Assembly (NCBI RefSeq): GCF_902859825.1
Contig: NZ_CADIKB010000048.1
Span: 1 to 40,644, forward strand
Reading direction: 5' to 3'
DNA from: Paraburkholderia phenoliruptrix
GTDB lineage: Bacteria; Pseudomonadota; Gammaproteobacteria; Burkholderiales; Burkholderiaceae
Length of the DNA: 40,644 nt
Below the pieces are notes generated by a model, which saw nothing but the letters and a program-made list of their open reading frames with translations, made no database searches and was not told where the DNA came from. Within the stretch, counting starts at the first letter, position 1. The number at the start of each line of letters is the position of its first letter. A program made the translations under genes and the position numbers. Of the stretch, positions 1 to 7,720 are shown one piece after another.

Positions 1-2
1 GG

Positions 3-734
3 TTCTCCTTGGTTCCCTGTTCGGGAGGTTGGTCCTGGAAACCCGATTCTCTCGGATTCCACTGGCGAACCGCCGCCTTCAACCTTCAACTACGCCTGGG
101 ACATTGCCCAACGACGTCGCCGGGATGGTACTTCGCCTGTCCGGCCAACGCTACGACATGCCCTTCCACAACCGTTGCCCTGACAGACCAGGTGACGAAT
201 CCCGTGAGCATGTTTGCGCGCGACAACAATGGAGTCGTGCTGACGCTGCCTAGTGTTCCGTCGACAGGCGTGTCAAGTGTCACCGGGACGCTGACTTTCG
301 GCATCGACACACAAGCCGATAACGCACTGGGATCCGCGAAGGTGTACACGCTGAACAGCAACTATGATCTGAGCACCGCGTTCAACGGCAATACATTCTC
401 CGAATCATTCCTCGACAGCGGTTCGAACGGGCTCTTCTTCGACGACTCGATCACCACCTGTTCCGGGAGTTGGTTCTATTGTCCTTCCTCGACCATGAGT
501 TTCTCGGCGGTGATGCAAGGCCTGAACGGCAACAACGTCTCGCTGAATTTTGACGTGGGTAATGCAGAGACAATGGTCGGCAATGGGGCGTACGCGATGA
601 ACGATTTCGCAGCTCAAGGCGGCTCGGCGAACATCTTCGATTGGGGCCTCCCCTTCTTCTACGGCCGGTCGATCTTTACCGCGATCGCAGGGACGGCTAA
701 TTCGGGCGGCACAGGACCGTTCTTCGCATTCTAG
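3..734 (+). CDS. DUF3443-like protein, C-terminal part (partial)
   Basis: The frame is open from the left edge to a TAG at 732-734. From about residue 38 (GWYFACP) onward the protein resembles the Burkholderia DUF3443 family: VTNPVSMFARDNNGVVLTLP, then GTLTFGIDTQADNALGSAKV, then SFLDSGSNGLFF with a later FYCPSSTMSFSAV. Members are usually exported or lipoprotein-like and of unknown function. The first ~35 residues do not look like the family. Either the window cuts the gene there, or there is a frameshift near base 80-110; the sequence cannot decide. A strong terminator follows directly. Family recalled from its motifs, not searched. Confidence 0.65.
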   Translation, partial: FSLVPCSGGWSWKPDSLGFHWRTAAFNLQLRLGHCPTTSPGWYFACPANATTCPSTTVALTDQVTNPVSMFARDNNGVVLTLPSVPSTGVSSVTGTLTFGIDTQADNALGSAKVYTLNSNYDLSTAFNGNTFSESFLDSGSNGLFFDDSITTCSGSWFYCPSSTMSFSAVMQGLNGNNVSLNFDVGNAETMVGNGAYAMNDFAAQGGSANIFDWGLPFFYGRSIFTAIAGTANSGGTGPFFAF

Positions 735-755
735 GCGCCCTTGCCCGCTTTTCTG

Positions 756-784
756 AAAACCGGCCTGCTCGGCCGGTTTTTTTT
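756..784 (+). terminator. Rho-independent terminator after the DUF3443-like gene
   Basis: A perfect 10-bp stem (AAAACCGGCC / GGCCGGTTTT, loop TGCTC) runs into a run of eight T. It sits about 20 bp after the stop codon. Confidence 0.9.
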
Positions 785-804
785 CGTCTCATTGCTGCAA
801 AATC

Positions 805-853
805 GCCGGCTTCCTCTTATAAGCCGGTGTCCGGACGAATCTCCGATTCGTCC
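805..853. terminator. Two hairpins between the DUF3443-like gene and rep
   Basis: Two small inverted repeats lie here: CCGGCTT/AAGCCGG, and GGACGAAT-ctccg-ATTCGTCC at 833-853. They sit downstream of the minus-strand initiator gene and could end its transcript, although the minus strand has only a short T run (ATTTT). The rest of 735-937 shows no gene. Confidence 0.35.
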
Positions 854-937
854 GCACGGGTGGGTGATGGCCGCGAAGGCGTATATAACCCACAAAGGTG
901 AGGCTTTTCGGGATGCCTGCGCGCTGAGCGGCGCTGC

Positions 938-2548
938 CTACGCTTCGGCGTCTCCAGTCGATTGGGTAGTGAACTGCCATACGAGCCAGGTCTGGAAATC
1001 CCTGTCATGCAGTTCCGGAAGCCAGTGCTGAAAGAGGTCCTGCCGGGCGTTGATTAGCCACTGCTGGAAAAGGATGAGCCAAGCGGCACGGGTCTCTCCT
1101 TCCTTGTACAGCGCTCGATCGGCAGGACTGGCTTTCAGGTGCGCCTGAATAAGTCGGTTGCGCTCATCTTCAGGCAGCGACTGCAACCCTTTCGCGACCA
1201 ACGAACGCTGATGCGACTTGAACCTGGCTTCCAATGCCTCTTGCCGGCGCTGCAACTCGGTCTGCTTTTGGAGGCGACGCGCCTCTTCCAGGGCCTTCTG
1301 ATCTGCTTCCTCCGTCTGGTTCTGCTCATTCGACACATTGCGGAGGATTGCGCGGAAGAACGCCTCGCGGGACTGGATCTCCTCGCCTCGTGCTTTCAGC
1401 CGCGCCTCCGAGACCGCCATGCGGGACATTGCTTCTTTGACTTGGGGATGGGTATAGAGCTGGGCCAAGGTCGACATGTCCTTTTCCGTGAAGCCCATTT
1501 CCTTCAGCTTCTGGATGGTGTCATCTGGCCAACCAAGGGGCAGTTCGAAAGCTTGCTGGCGCTTTTCCGTGAACCTGAACCGCAGTTTGGTAACCTTGCG
1601 TCCGGACTTGAACTCTTCGACCGCGATCGTGTGAGTCAGCGCCGGGTGGGCGTTTAGCATCGCGATCGCCGGATTCAGATAAGTTCGCTTGAACTCGCCG
1701 TACTCGCGGGCCTGCTTTTCTTTCTTCTCTCCGATGATGACGAACCGCGAAGGCCCAAGAATCAGGTCAATCCACGTCGCGAGATCCAGAATCGGGGTGA
1801 CCTTGGCGTTGGTTCCTATATACCGCCACGCGTTTTGGTATAAGCCGAACGCGGCCTCACCCGAGCCTGCATCACGCCCGAAGCTTGCCATTACCGACCA
1901 GTTGAGGTTCGCCCACATCGTCGGCTCGAGGAACCACAGAAGCACCTCGGGTTCGAACGCAAACCGGGTGATCCCAGCCTGATTGCCGACGCCCTTGTCG
2001 CGACGGATAATGAATGCAGCGATAGACTCGAACTCTACCTTGCCATCCTCGCCTAGCACATTCCAGATGAACTGGAAGTTGAGCAGTTCCGCGAGAGTGT
2101 CGTATATCCGATCCTTGTTCGTGGTAGATAGCCCTGCGAGCTCGGCTAGTCGGTGAGTACGGATTTCGAACAGGGGTGCCGCGCGATCTTCGCGGATCTT
2201 TCGGATCAGCGTTTGCGCTGCTTCCCGGCCGCGTGCGCGCAAGTCGAGTTGCACGGCAAGCGCGAGCGCGTCCATCAGTTTGCGGGCAGACAGCTTCAGG
2301 TTTTTGTCGCGCTGGACCGGAATAGCGTGAATCGCTGCGACGGGCTTCCGATACGTGCCGGGACGCTCGGGCAGGAACAGTTCGTCAGCCGAAAACAGCG
2401 GCGTCTGTGGCGTGCCCGGCTCCCCGTCACGCGCCAGTACCTCATAGCTGTCGCTATCCGGAGCGTTGTCCGGCTCCAGCCATTTAAGTTCGAGTTCGGG
2501 GTTCGGTTGTTCTGGTGCGGGGGATTGTCGGAGCGGCTTCTTTGGCAT
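938..2548 (-). CDS. Plasmid replication initiator, Rep_3-like, with coiled-coil C-terminus
   Basis: I place the start at the ATG giving MPKKPLRQ (536 aa); an upstream ATG at 2626 would add 26 atypical residues. Residues ~85-340 resemble a two-winged-helix Rep_3/RepB initiator: LSARKLMDALALAVQ, then HRLAELAGLSTTNKDRIYDT, then NAWRYIGTNAK, then EYGEFKRTYLNPAIAMLNA with ITHTIAVEE-like and VTKLRFRF strands. Such proteins bind iterons and open the origin. Residues ~360-500 are a long charged, Q/E/R-rich helix (probable coiled coil) not usual in minimal Rep_3 proteins. The gene reads away from an iteron cluster with a DnaA-like box just upstream of its start, the normal initiator-origin arrangement. 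No strong ribosome site precedes the chosen ATG, so the start is uncertain. Confidence 0.8.
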   Translation of the reverse strand: MPKKPLRQSPAPEQPNPELELKWLEPDNAPDSDSYEVLARDGEPGTPQTPLFSADELFLPERPGTYRKPVAAIHAIPVQRDKNLKLSARKLMDALALAVQLDLRARGREAAQTLIRKIREDRAAPLFEIRTHRLAELAGLSTTNKDRIYDTLAELLNFQFIWNVLGEDGKVEFESIAAFIIRRDKGVGNQAGITRFAFEPEVLLWFLEPTMWANLNWSVMASFGRDAGSGEAAFGLYQNAWRYIGTNAKVTPILDLATWIDLILGPSRFVIIGEKKEKQAREYGEFKRTYLNPAIAMLNAHPALTHTIAVEEFKSGRKVTKLRFRFTEKRQQAFELPLGWPDDTIQKLKEMGFTEKDMSTLAQLYTHPQVKEAMSRMAVSEARLKARGEEIQSREAFFRAILRNVSNEQNQTEEADQKALEEARRLQKQTELQRRQEALEARFKSHQRSLVAKGLQSLPEDERNRLIQAHLKASPADRALYKEGETRAAWLILFQQWLINARQDLFQHWLPELHDRDFQTWLVWQFTTQSTGDAEA

Positions 2549-2638
2549 CGGTGCTGTGGTGTGGTCGCATGGCGAAACGCGTGACCATGATAGCGTCTTA
2601 TGATGGTGAAGACCAGCGTTGGCCAACCATCGAGTGAG

Positions 2639-2647
2639 TTATCCACC
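2639..2647 (+). promoter_or_regulatory. DnaA box, one mismatch (origin 1)
   Basis: TTATCCACC differs in one base from the consensus TTATCCACA. It lies between the rep start and the first iteron, so it is likely part of the origin. Confidence 0.6.
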
Positions 2648-2652
2648 GATTG

Positions 2653-3044
2653 CCTATGCCAAAATACCATCGAATAGGCTACTGAACATCATGGCTATGC
2701 CTAACTGCCATCGATGCCACGGCGGACCTACCATCATGGCCCGGCATAAGCACCATCCAGCCTATGCCAAAACACCATCATTCGGGCGGCAAAGCCTTGC
2801 CAGGCGGGGTTTCGGAACGTTGGAAGTGGGGAAGCTTTGAGAATCTATGTCTGGAACACATACGGTGGGTCCAGTATAAACATCCAACCCAAAACCCGCT
2901 CCGGTCTGGCCCTTATGGGACGTGGACATTCGCTCCAACCGCTGTCTCTGCCCCCGGTTCACGTCATTGATGGTATAGCCGCATAGCCTAAACACCTATG
3001 CTGCGTACCGCGGCTGCGTGGCTAAAAATGGTATTTCAGCATAG
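2653..3044. repeat. Iteron cluster, origin 1
   Basis: Related ~20-bp repeats occur in both orientations. Forward copies: CCTATGCCAAAATACCATCG (2653-2672), GCTATGCCTAACTGCCATCG (2694-2713), CCTATGCCAAAACACCATCA (2761-2780), and a weaker GCATAAGCACCATCC near 2743. Reverse copies: TGATGGTATAGCCGCATAGC (2968-2987) and AAATGGTATTTCAGCATAGG (3025-3044), which read as CCTATGCTGAAATACCATTT on the other strand. A partial forward copy (CCTATGCTGATAC) begins at 3116. The stretch 2549-3150 holds no convincing gene and is the likely origin for the adjacent initiator. Confidence 0.75.
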
Positions 3045-3129
3045 GGAATGCTATACCGGCCGGGTCCAGGCCCATCTGCATAGCCTGTTCCGGCGCATTG
3101 ACTAGCCGCACATAACCTATGCTGATACA

Positions 3130-3148
3130 CTCCAGACTGGAATCTGGA
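3130..3148. promoter_or_regulatory. Operator-like inverted repeat at the 3151 gene start
   Basis: TCCAGA-ctggaa-TCTGGA (3131-3148) ends two bases before the ATG of the 175-aa gene. The overlapping 13-mer CTCCAGACTGGAA (3130-3142) is an 11/13 match, in reverse, to the palindrome shared elsewhere in this window. A TTGACT (3098) with TATGCT (3119) 15 bp downstream is a possible weak promoter. Autoregulation is an inference. Confidence 0.45.
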
Positions 3149-3150
3149 CT

Positions 3151-3678
3151 ATGTCATCTGACCTCAACGACGCGAATGCGCGCTTTCTGCTTGGCGAAGC
3201 CGTCCGGCTGCTCACGCAGTCGGGCGTGACCGGCGTTGCGCTGGCCGAATTCGTTCTTGGCTTTACGCCAATCGTGAATGAGAGGCTGGCGTCCATAGCG
3301 GCGGCAACATCGACCACCGCGGCCGGCGAGCGAGTAACGCGGGCCGACGTGAAGGACGCAGTGAAAGAGGCGCTGCAGGAAGTGGTATCTGCAACTGGTG
3401 AAGGTCAGGAAGGGCGAGCGAAAAAGCGGCAACGACGCAAGTCGGTTCCGGTGCGGCTCGCCGACGGCAGGCGAACGTCCCTATGGCTCGATACCGATCT
3501 CGTCGACAGACTCAAGGAGAAGACCAGCTCGCCGGCGGAGGCACGTCAAGTTCTGGGCGAACTCGCTGGTGCAGTGCCTGATTCCACAGAAAAGAGCAAG
3601 TCATCCTGGGTCGAGGAACAACTGGCCAAGCGACTGATGCTGCTCGAGGCGATGCCCACTACCGCCCACGCAAACTGA
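3151..3678 (+). CDS. Basic plasmid protein of unknown function, possible DNA-binding regulator
   Basis: 175 aa. The N-terminal ~60 residues look helical and hydrophobic (LLGEAVRLLTQSGVTGVALA). A basic linker follows (KKRQRRKSVPVRLADGRR). The segment RRTSLWLDTDLVDRLKEK could be a strand-helix unit of ribbon-helix-helix type, with a further helix SSWVEEQLAKRLMLLEA at the end. I do not recognise a named family. The gene sits between the iteron region and a promoter carrying the shared palindrome. An inverted repeat overlaps its own start region. This makes it a candidate regulator of copy number or of the palindrome regulon, by position only. Confidence 0.7.
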   Translation: MSSDLNDANARFLLGEAVRLLTQSGVTGVALAEFVLGFTPIVNERLASIAAATSTTAAGERVTRADVKDAVKEALQEVVSATGEGQEGRAKKRQRRKSVPVRLADGRRTSLWLDTDLVDRLKEKTSSPAEARQVLGELAGAVPDSTEKSKSSWVEEQLAKRLMLLEAMPTTAHAN

Positions 3679-3707
3679 TCGGACGCTTTGAGGCGCGACA
3701 ATCGTAG

Positions 3708-3720
3708 TTCCTGTCAGGAA
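3708..3720. promoter_or_regulatory. Shared palindrome, site 1
   Basis: TTCCTGTCAGGAA, a perfect 13-bp palindrome around a central base. It ends 8 bp before a -35 element (TTGACT, 3729). Related copies are at 9185, 9931, 20713, 20846 and 30751. Confidence 0.6.
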
Positions 3721-3728
3721 GCTATTCC

Positions 3729-3757
3729 TTGACTTTCTCGCTCCGCTCGAAAACAAT
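3729..3757 (+). promoter_or_regulatory. Probable sigma-70-type promoter for the 4187 gene
   Basis: TTGACT at 3729-3734, a 17-bp spacer, and AACAAT at 3752-3757. It lies just downstream of the shared palindrome and would give a leader of about 420 nt before the 94-aa gene. Confidence 0.5.
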
Positions 3758-4186
3758 AGGCCCATTGATGTACCGAGCAGCTGGAACTCGCACCTTTTCG
3801 AGCCCTTCCTAGAAAGCAGACCCTCCCGCGGAGATCTTGGGAAACGCATCAAGGCATTTCCCAAGATTTTCCAGGCCCTCCTGGGTTTGCACGCTTCCTC
3901 CGTTGCAAGCTGAATTCGGTGCACTTTGCGTGTACCCGGTTTTTCCGCGAGACCCACTGGATCTCGCTCGTCCCTTGGCGGACGGCTTGCTACTTCGGTA
4001 GCCTAGAAAATCCTTCGGGATTTCCTGTCTGACGTCGTCGTTTCTGGCGACTCGTCATCTGTAGTACCACTGCCGATGGCTGTATCTCGATTTGATCGAG
4101 ATGTGGCTCAGGCGTGTTCTCAACCCGCGCGGGGACTCGATTCCCTCGTGGGGACGACGTCTTCGCAAGCTCCTTCGGAGATTGTC
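3758..4186 (+). ncRNA. Structured 5' leader of the 94-aa gene
   Basis: No gene is seen in this 430-bp stretch, but it is rich in stems: an 11-bp perfect stem ATCTTGGGAAA/TTTCCCAAGAT (3834-3867), a GCGAGA/TCTCGC stem near 3949, two stems capped by TTCG (CTAC-ttcg-GTAG; AAATCC-ttcg-GGATTT, about 3990-4023), and ATCTCGAT-ttg-ATCGAGAT near 4084. GACGTCGTC at 4031-4039 and ACGTCGTCC at 4194-4202 can each pair with the same segment at 4152-4161, so two folds exclude each other. The second fold encloses the ribosome site and start codon. The regulatory role is inferred. Confidence 0.5.
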
Positions 4187-4471
4187 ATGTCGAACGTCGT
4201 CCTGTCTGAACGTGCCCTGCGTCGTCAAGCTATTTCGGAGGCTCACAGCCACCTCCTCGAGGTCGCCGAGAAGTATCCGGAAAAGCTGCTCGAGAACTTC
4301 GGAAAGTATCCGTCCCTTGTGGGCGACCTTGCTTGCCTCGAGGAGGTTGTCGAAATTCTCGTGGAAAAGGGCTTTGGGAAGCAGTTGGAACTGCTGTGTG
4401 ACGCGCCCGGGATCGGGCGCTATGCGAGCAGCGTTATCGCTCGGTTGGTTCTGATGCCGGCTCAGCCGTAA
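4187..4471 (+). CDS. Hypothetical 94-aa protein
   Basis: I start at the ATG with an upstream GGAG (4177-4180), giving MSNVVLSERALRRQ. The protein is helical and acidic (HSHLLEVAEKYPEKLLENFG, then LACLEEVVEILVEKGFGKQL), with no signal peptide, membrane segment or recognised motif. Its ribosome site sits in a small CTCC-ttc-GGAG hairpin inside a 9-bp outer stem (4152-4160/4194-4202). Its last 38 bp overlap the convergent 80-aa gene. Function unknown; the heavily structured leader suggests controlled expression. Confidence 0.65.
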   Translation: MSNVVLSERALRRQAISEAHSHLLEVAEKYPEKLLENFGKYPSLVGDLACLEEVVEILVEKGFGKQLELLCDAPGIGRYASSVIARLVLMPAQP

Positions 4472-4676
4472 TCAGTTCCCCTTCTGCAAGCCGTGCAAGA
4501 AACTCCGCGTCTGCGGAGTTTCCTTGTGCGGCGAGCAGATGGTAATGGTCGGCAGTTCGCTGGATGGCGGCGTTGTACTCTCGGACCGTGGCTGGCGCTT
4601 CGTGCCTACCGGTTAGCACCTTGAAGAACCGCGACTCGCTCGCATTCAATCGCAGTTTGTCTTTCAGACGTAGCAT
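4434..4676 (-). CDS. Hypothetical 80-aa protein
   Basis: MLRLKDKLRLNASESRFFKV starts the protein, and a long purine-rich Shine-Dalgarno region (AAGGAGGGGAGGGAAGGA on the minus strand) supports the start. It is a small soluble, helical protein with ALA/LAEGE-type helices and no recognised family. It lies downstream of parAB on the same strand, about 140 bp after parB, so it may be cotranscribed. The 3' end overlaps the 94-aa gene on the other strand. Function unknown. Confidence 0.6.
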   Translation of the reverse strand: MLRLKDKLRLNASESRFFKVLTGRHEAPATVREYNAAIQRTADHYHLLAAQGNSADAEFLARLAEGELITAEPASEPTER

Positions 4677-4818
4677 TCCTTCCCTCCCCTCCTTCCCTTC
4701 TGTCCCGTATCAAACCGGACATGCCGGTTCTGTACCAAGTTCGCTGGAACGCGTTGCTGGCGCAGCACAGAGGGTGTTAACGGCAGGGAACTCCCCGCCA
4801 CAGGTCCCAAACGACCGG

Positions 4819-5853
4819 CTAACCGGCTTCCCCGTTCTGCGCCTCCTCCGCCGTCATAAACTCCCTCACGACCGCTTCTAGGCGGTCTCCAAGAACTTGC
4901 TGCTGCTGTTCCGTCAGGCCACTGAGCTTGAGTTCCGTGCGGCCGTCGCGAAATCGCTTCAACTGGCCAACTTCCCGCCCGTCCGCCGCCATGAATTGGG
5001 CCCGCGCACTGTAGTGTGACTTGGTCCGACCCGGTGATTCGCCGTCCCCTGCCCGCTCATTCAGCTCCTGGAGGCGCTTGACGCTCAGTTCGCCGCTGAT
5101 GACTCGTTCGAGTACATCTTCGGCAAATGCCATGCCCTTTTTGTCATAGAGCAGCTTGATGTTGTATGCGTGCCCGAGCCCGATCTGGCTCTGCTCGGCC
5201 ATTCTTCGCAAGAGGGTCTCCGGAAGCGCGGTCAACTGGAGCGTCTTGGAGATTTGCGCTTTGCTTAGGTCGAGGCTTGCCGCCAATGCATCCTGGTCCT
5301 CGAAAACACCCTCCTGCATCAATCGGTTCCACGCAAGGGCGTCGTCCATGACCGTCTGGGCGGTTCGATCCTTGTTGATCCGATTCGCGATCAGGTACAG
5401 GTCCCGATCGGAAAGCTCCGGCATTACCTCGGCGGCGATATATTCTTCGCCGAGACTCTTCTTCGCTCGATATCGATACTCGCCATCGACGATGACGTAC
5501 TTATTGGGAAACCGGGTGTTGCGGGTGACCTTGATCGTCTCGTATTGTCCGTCCCGCTTGAGCTTGACGGCGAGGCCGTCGATTGCCTCAGGACTGTAGA
5601 AGGTCCTGGGGTTGAACGGATTCGAAACCAGCTCGCTCAATGGGAGCTGCAAGCGGTGGTTCACAGAAACCGTGTTGCTGCGACCGCCGTACTGGGGCGC
5701 TTCCGTGCCCGATGGCAGCTGAATTTCTCCGTTCGACTCTGTGGGTACGCGTTGGGCGTCTAGGCGCGCATCGACTTCGCCCTTCTCACTAGCCAAACCT
5801 TTCTTCAGAGCGCTACTTAGGCGCCCCCGATTCGCATTCACTTTGTCGGACAT
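4819..5853 (-). CDS. parB: ParB-family partition protein
   Basis: 344 aa from the ATG giving MSDKVNANRGRLSSALKKGL; an upstream in-frame start would overlap parA and lacks support, whereas AGGGGA precedes this ATG. The ParB N-domain runs from about residue 75 (LPLSELVSNPFNPRTFYSPE) through VDGEYRYRAKKSLGEEYIAA, the counterpart of the GERR box of CTP-using ParB proteins; here it reads GEYRYRA. A helix-turn-helix segment follows (ALAASLDLSKAQISKTLQL), then a C-terminal dimerisation-type region. ParB would bind the four GTTTCAACGTTGAAAC sites upstream of parA. The gene starts 13 bp after the parA stop, forming a parAB operon. Confidence 0.93.
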   Translation of the reverse strand: MSDKVNANRGRLSSALKKGLASEKGEVDARLDAQRVPTESNGEIQLPSGTEAPQYGGRSNTVSVNHRLQLPLSELVSNPFNPRTFYSPEAIDGLAVKLKRDGQYETIKVTRNTRFPNKYVIVDGEYRYRAKKSLGEEYIAAEVMPELSDRDLYLIANRINKDRTAQTVMDDALAWNRLMQEGVFEDQDALAASLDLSKAQISKTLQLTALPETLLRRMAEQSQIGLGHAYNIKLLYDKKGMAFAEDVLERVISGELSVKRLQELNERAGDGESPGRTKSHYSARAQFMAADGREVGQLKRFRDGRTELKLSGLTEQQQQVLGDRLEAVVREFMTAEEAQNGEAG

Positions 5854-5866
5854 TTTAAATTCCCCT

Positions 5867-6532
5867 TTATCCCATAATTTCCAACATTTCCATCGCAACG
5901 CTCATAATCTCTTCGCGTGCCTGCTTGGTAGAGCGCTGTCCCTTTACGGTGAACACGGTTGTGCCGGTGCCGATGGCCGTCTTATAGACTTCGCGAAGCG
6001 CTATCGTGCTCTTCAGAATTGGGTATGGGTTCTCCTCGGCCATAGCACCGCTGATCTCCGCGTACGCGACAGTCTTTGTATTGACTCGGTTAAAAACGAC
6101 GCCACAACGACTGGGATCGGCGCCGACAACTCGTCGAACCAGTCGCAGCATGCCTTGGGTGCTCCAGGCGTCTACCACCGAGGCGTCCATTGGAACCAAT
6201 ACGAAGTCTGAAACCGCAACCACATTTTCCGTATTCAGATTGTCGACGCTGGGCGGACAGTCCACGAGAATGAGGTCGTACGACTGTGCCATTCGCCGTA
6301 TCTCGCGCCCCAGCCCTTTCCCCGCCGCAGCCAAGTTCGCGACTGTGAACGGGTATGGGTCCTCCCCTGCCCCGGACGCGCGCACGGACGTATTCTGAGA
6401 GTCCGCATCAACCACGAGGATCTTCAGAGCCGGATCATCGTGGGCATACGCTCCGGCGAGGTTCAGGGTGATCGTGGTCTTGCCACTACCGCCCTTCTGG
6501 TTAGCGACCGCAAAGATCTTTCCGGCTTCCAT
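5867..6532 (-). CDS. parA: ParA-family partition ATPase (short, type Ib)
   Basis: 221 aa from the ATG giving MEAGKIFAVANQ; GGAGGG lies 8 bp upstream. The deviant Walker A motif KGGSGKTT is at residues 13-20, DADSQ follows, and LILVDCPPS is the Walker B region. It lacks the N-terminal helix-turn-helix of type Ia ParA proteins, so transcription of the operon is more likely controlled by ParB or another factor. It drives segregation with ParB on the parS cluster directly upstream. Confidence 0.93.
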   Translation of the reverse strand: MEAGKIFAVANQKGGSGKTTITLNLAGAYAHDDPALKILVVDADSQNTSVRASGAGEDPYPFTVANLAAAGKGLGREIRRMAQSYDLILVDCPPSVDNLNTENVVAVSDFVLVPMDASVVDAWSTQGMLRLVRRVVGADPSRCGVVFNRVNTKTVAYAEISGAMAEENPYPILKSTIALREVYKTAIGTGTTVFTVKGQRSTKQAREEIMSVAMEMLEIMG

Positions 6533-6560
6533 ACTTTGACCCTCCAATAAATTCCTGAGA

Positions 6561-6589
6561 ACAATAGCGTGAGGGACGAGTGGAAGCAA
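6561..6589 (-). promoter_or_regulatory. Possible parA promoter
   Basis: On the minus strand TTGCTT (6584-6589) and TATTGT (6561-6566) are separated by 17 bp, about 30 bp upstream of the parA ATG. The elements are weak. A CACTTT/AAAGTG inverted repeat (6601-6617) lies just upstream, then the first parS. Confidence 0.3.
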
Positions 6590-6624
6590 GATTGATCCAG
6601 CACTTTTTGCCAAAGTGTCGTGCA

Positions 6625-6640
6625 GTTTCAACGTTGAAAC
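6625..6640. promoter_or_regulatory. parS: parS site 1
   Basis: GTTTCAACGTTGAAAC, a perfect 16-bp palindrome. It is the copy nearest parA. Confidence 0.85.
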
Positions 6641-6761
6641 CAAGAAAGGCCCGAAACCCGATCGGGAGGAAGCCGGTCGGTTACGTCGTTGGGCGGACCG
6701 AGGGAGTTCCTCTCAGCCGAAGGCGATGAGCGCTCCCATCGCCTGAACGCGGCTCCGTGCG

Positions 6762-6777
6762 GTTTCAACGTTGAAAC
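6762..6777. promoter_or_regulatory. parS: parS site 2
   Basis: Identical GTTTCAACGTTGAAAC, 137 bp from site 1. Confidence 0.85.
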
Positions 6778-7046
6778 TGACCCTACGGGAACGTCGCTCA
6801 TGCCCGGCAGTGCCCGGTAGATCACAGCGGAAATTGTGACTGAAGAACTTAGATCAAGTTAGCGCGGTCTCGCGGCTTGGGTATTGAGCGGAGGCGATAA
6901 GCGGATATTCGTTTAGAGCATTGGGCAAACCGCCGCCTATCGCCGGATTCTGCTCGCGACGGTGATGGGCGAAGCCTACGTCGATTTGCTGCAAAGGTGT
7001 CGGGAACCGTTCCACGTGCGCCGTTTGAGAATCTCGGGTGGTGCCG

Positions 7047-7062
7047 GTTTCAACGTTGAAAC
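7047..7062. promoter_or_regulatory. parS: parS site 3
   Basis: Identical GTTTCAACGTTGAAAC, 285 bp from site 2. Confidence 0.85.
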
Positions 7063-7188
7063 TGAGGCCTAAGACCGGTCGGGCGAGGTGTTTGTCCCCG
7101 GATCGGCGCTGCTGCAAGCCAGTTTAGGCCAGCTTCGTGCGGCCGATCGGCGCGTTATATTTGAAGGTCCGGTGATGCCCAGCGGCCG

Positions 7189-7204
7189 GTTTCAACGTTG
7201 AAAC
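7189..7204. promoter_or_regulatory. parS: parS site 4
   Basis: Identical GTTTCAACGTTGAAAC, 142 bp from site 3. The DNA between the four sites (6641-7188) shows no gene. Confidence 0.85.
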
Positions 7205-7720
7205 TACTCTGGCTCTTCGCGTGCCTCTCGCATTGGTCACGGAACGATCAGTCGGCGCGCAGCGTCCACGGCGGGCCTCATTGCCGGCACGCCACAATAT
7301 TTCCGCGCAATCTCGGACACCTACTTGTTGATCGCCGAACCGAGTAGATCGCCTTTCTTGCCGGTAGCGAATTCGAATAGGGCAGATTGCGCTTAATGAC
7401 GACTTATCTCCTAGTGCCGTGAGCTGTGGTTTGCGTTAAATTTCGGAGTGGCCAATCATCGTCCGTTAATGGCCAATAAGTGGCCTTGCGCGCAATTGAA
7501 AACGGCAATCCGGAAGTGTATCCGGGCGTCGCGACGACCGAGTGTCCGGAATACGGCCGATGGTGGCCAATAACTGGCCAGAGCTTCCCGATAGGTCCGA
7601 GAGCGCCGACGGCAGGGGAGGGCTGAGCCGAAATTGCCATTCGGCAAGCGGGAGATTATGAAGCGCGGGGATGCGGTGAGGCGGCCGGTAGCGACTGCAC
7701 GTCCGCGAAACGTCGGTCGT
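7205..7720. other. Noncoding stretch between parS and the second rep, with TGGCCAATAA repeats
   Basis: No supported gene. The only repeated element seen is TGGCCAAT: TGGCCAATCA at 7449, TGGCCAATAAGTGGCC at 7470-7485 and TGGCCAATAACTGGCC at 7564-7579. The last two are near-identical inverted-repeat units 94 bp apart and could be protein-binding sites. They lie downstream of the second initiator gene. Confidence 0.45.

Noticed and set aside
3601..3957. 118-aa minus-strand frame over the 3.7-kb leader
   Set aside because: Crosses the end of the 175-aa gene and the structured leader; no ribosome site or recognisable sequence.
6625..7204. CRISPR array from the four regular 16-bp repeats
   Set aside because: Repeats are perfect palindromes too short for CRISPR, spacings are 120-270 bp, no cas genes are present, and they fit parS next to parAB.
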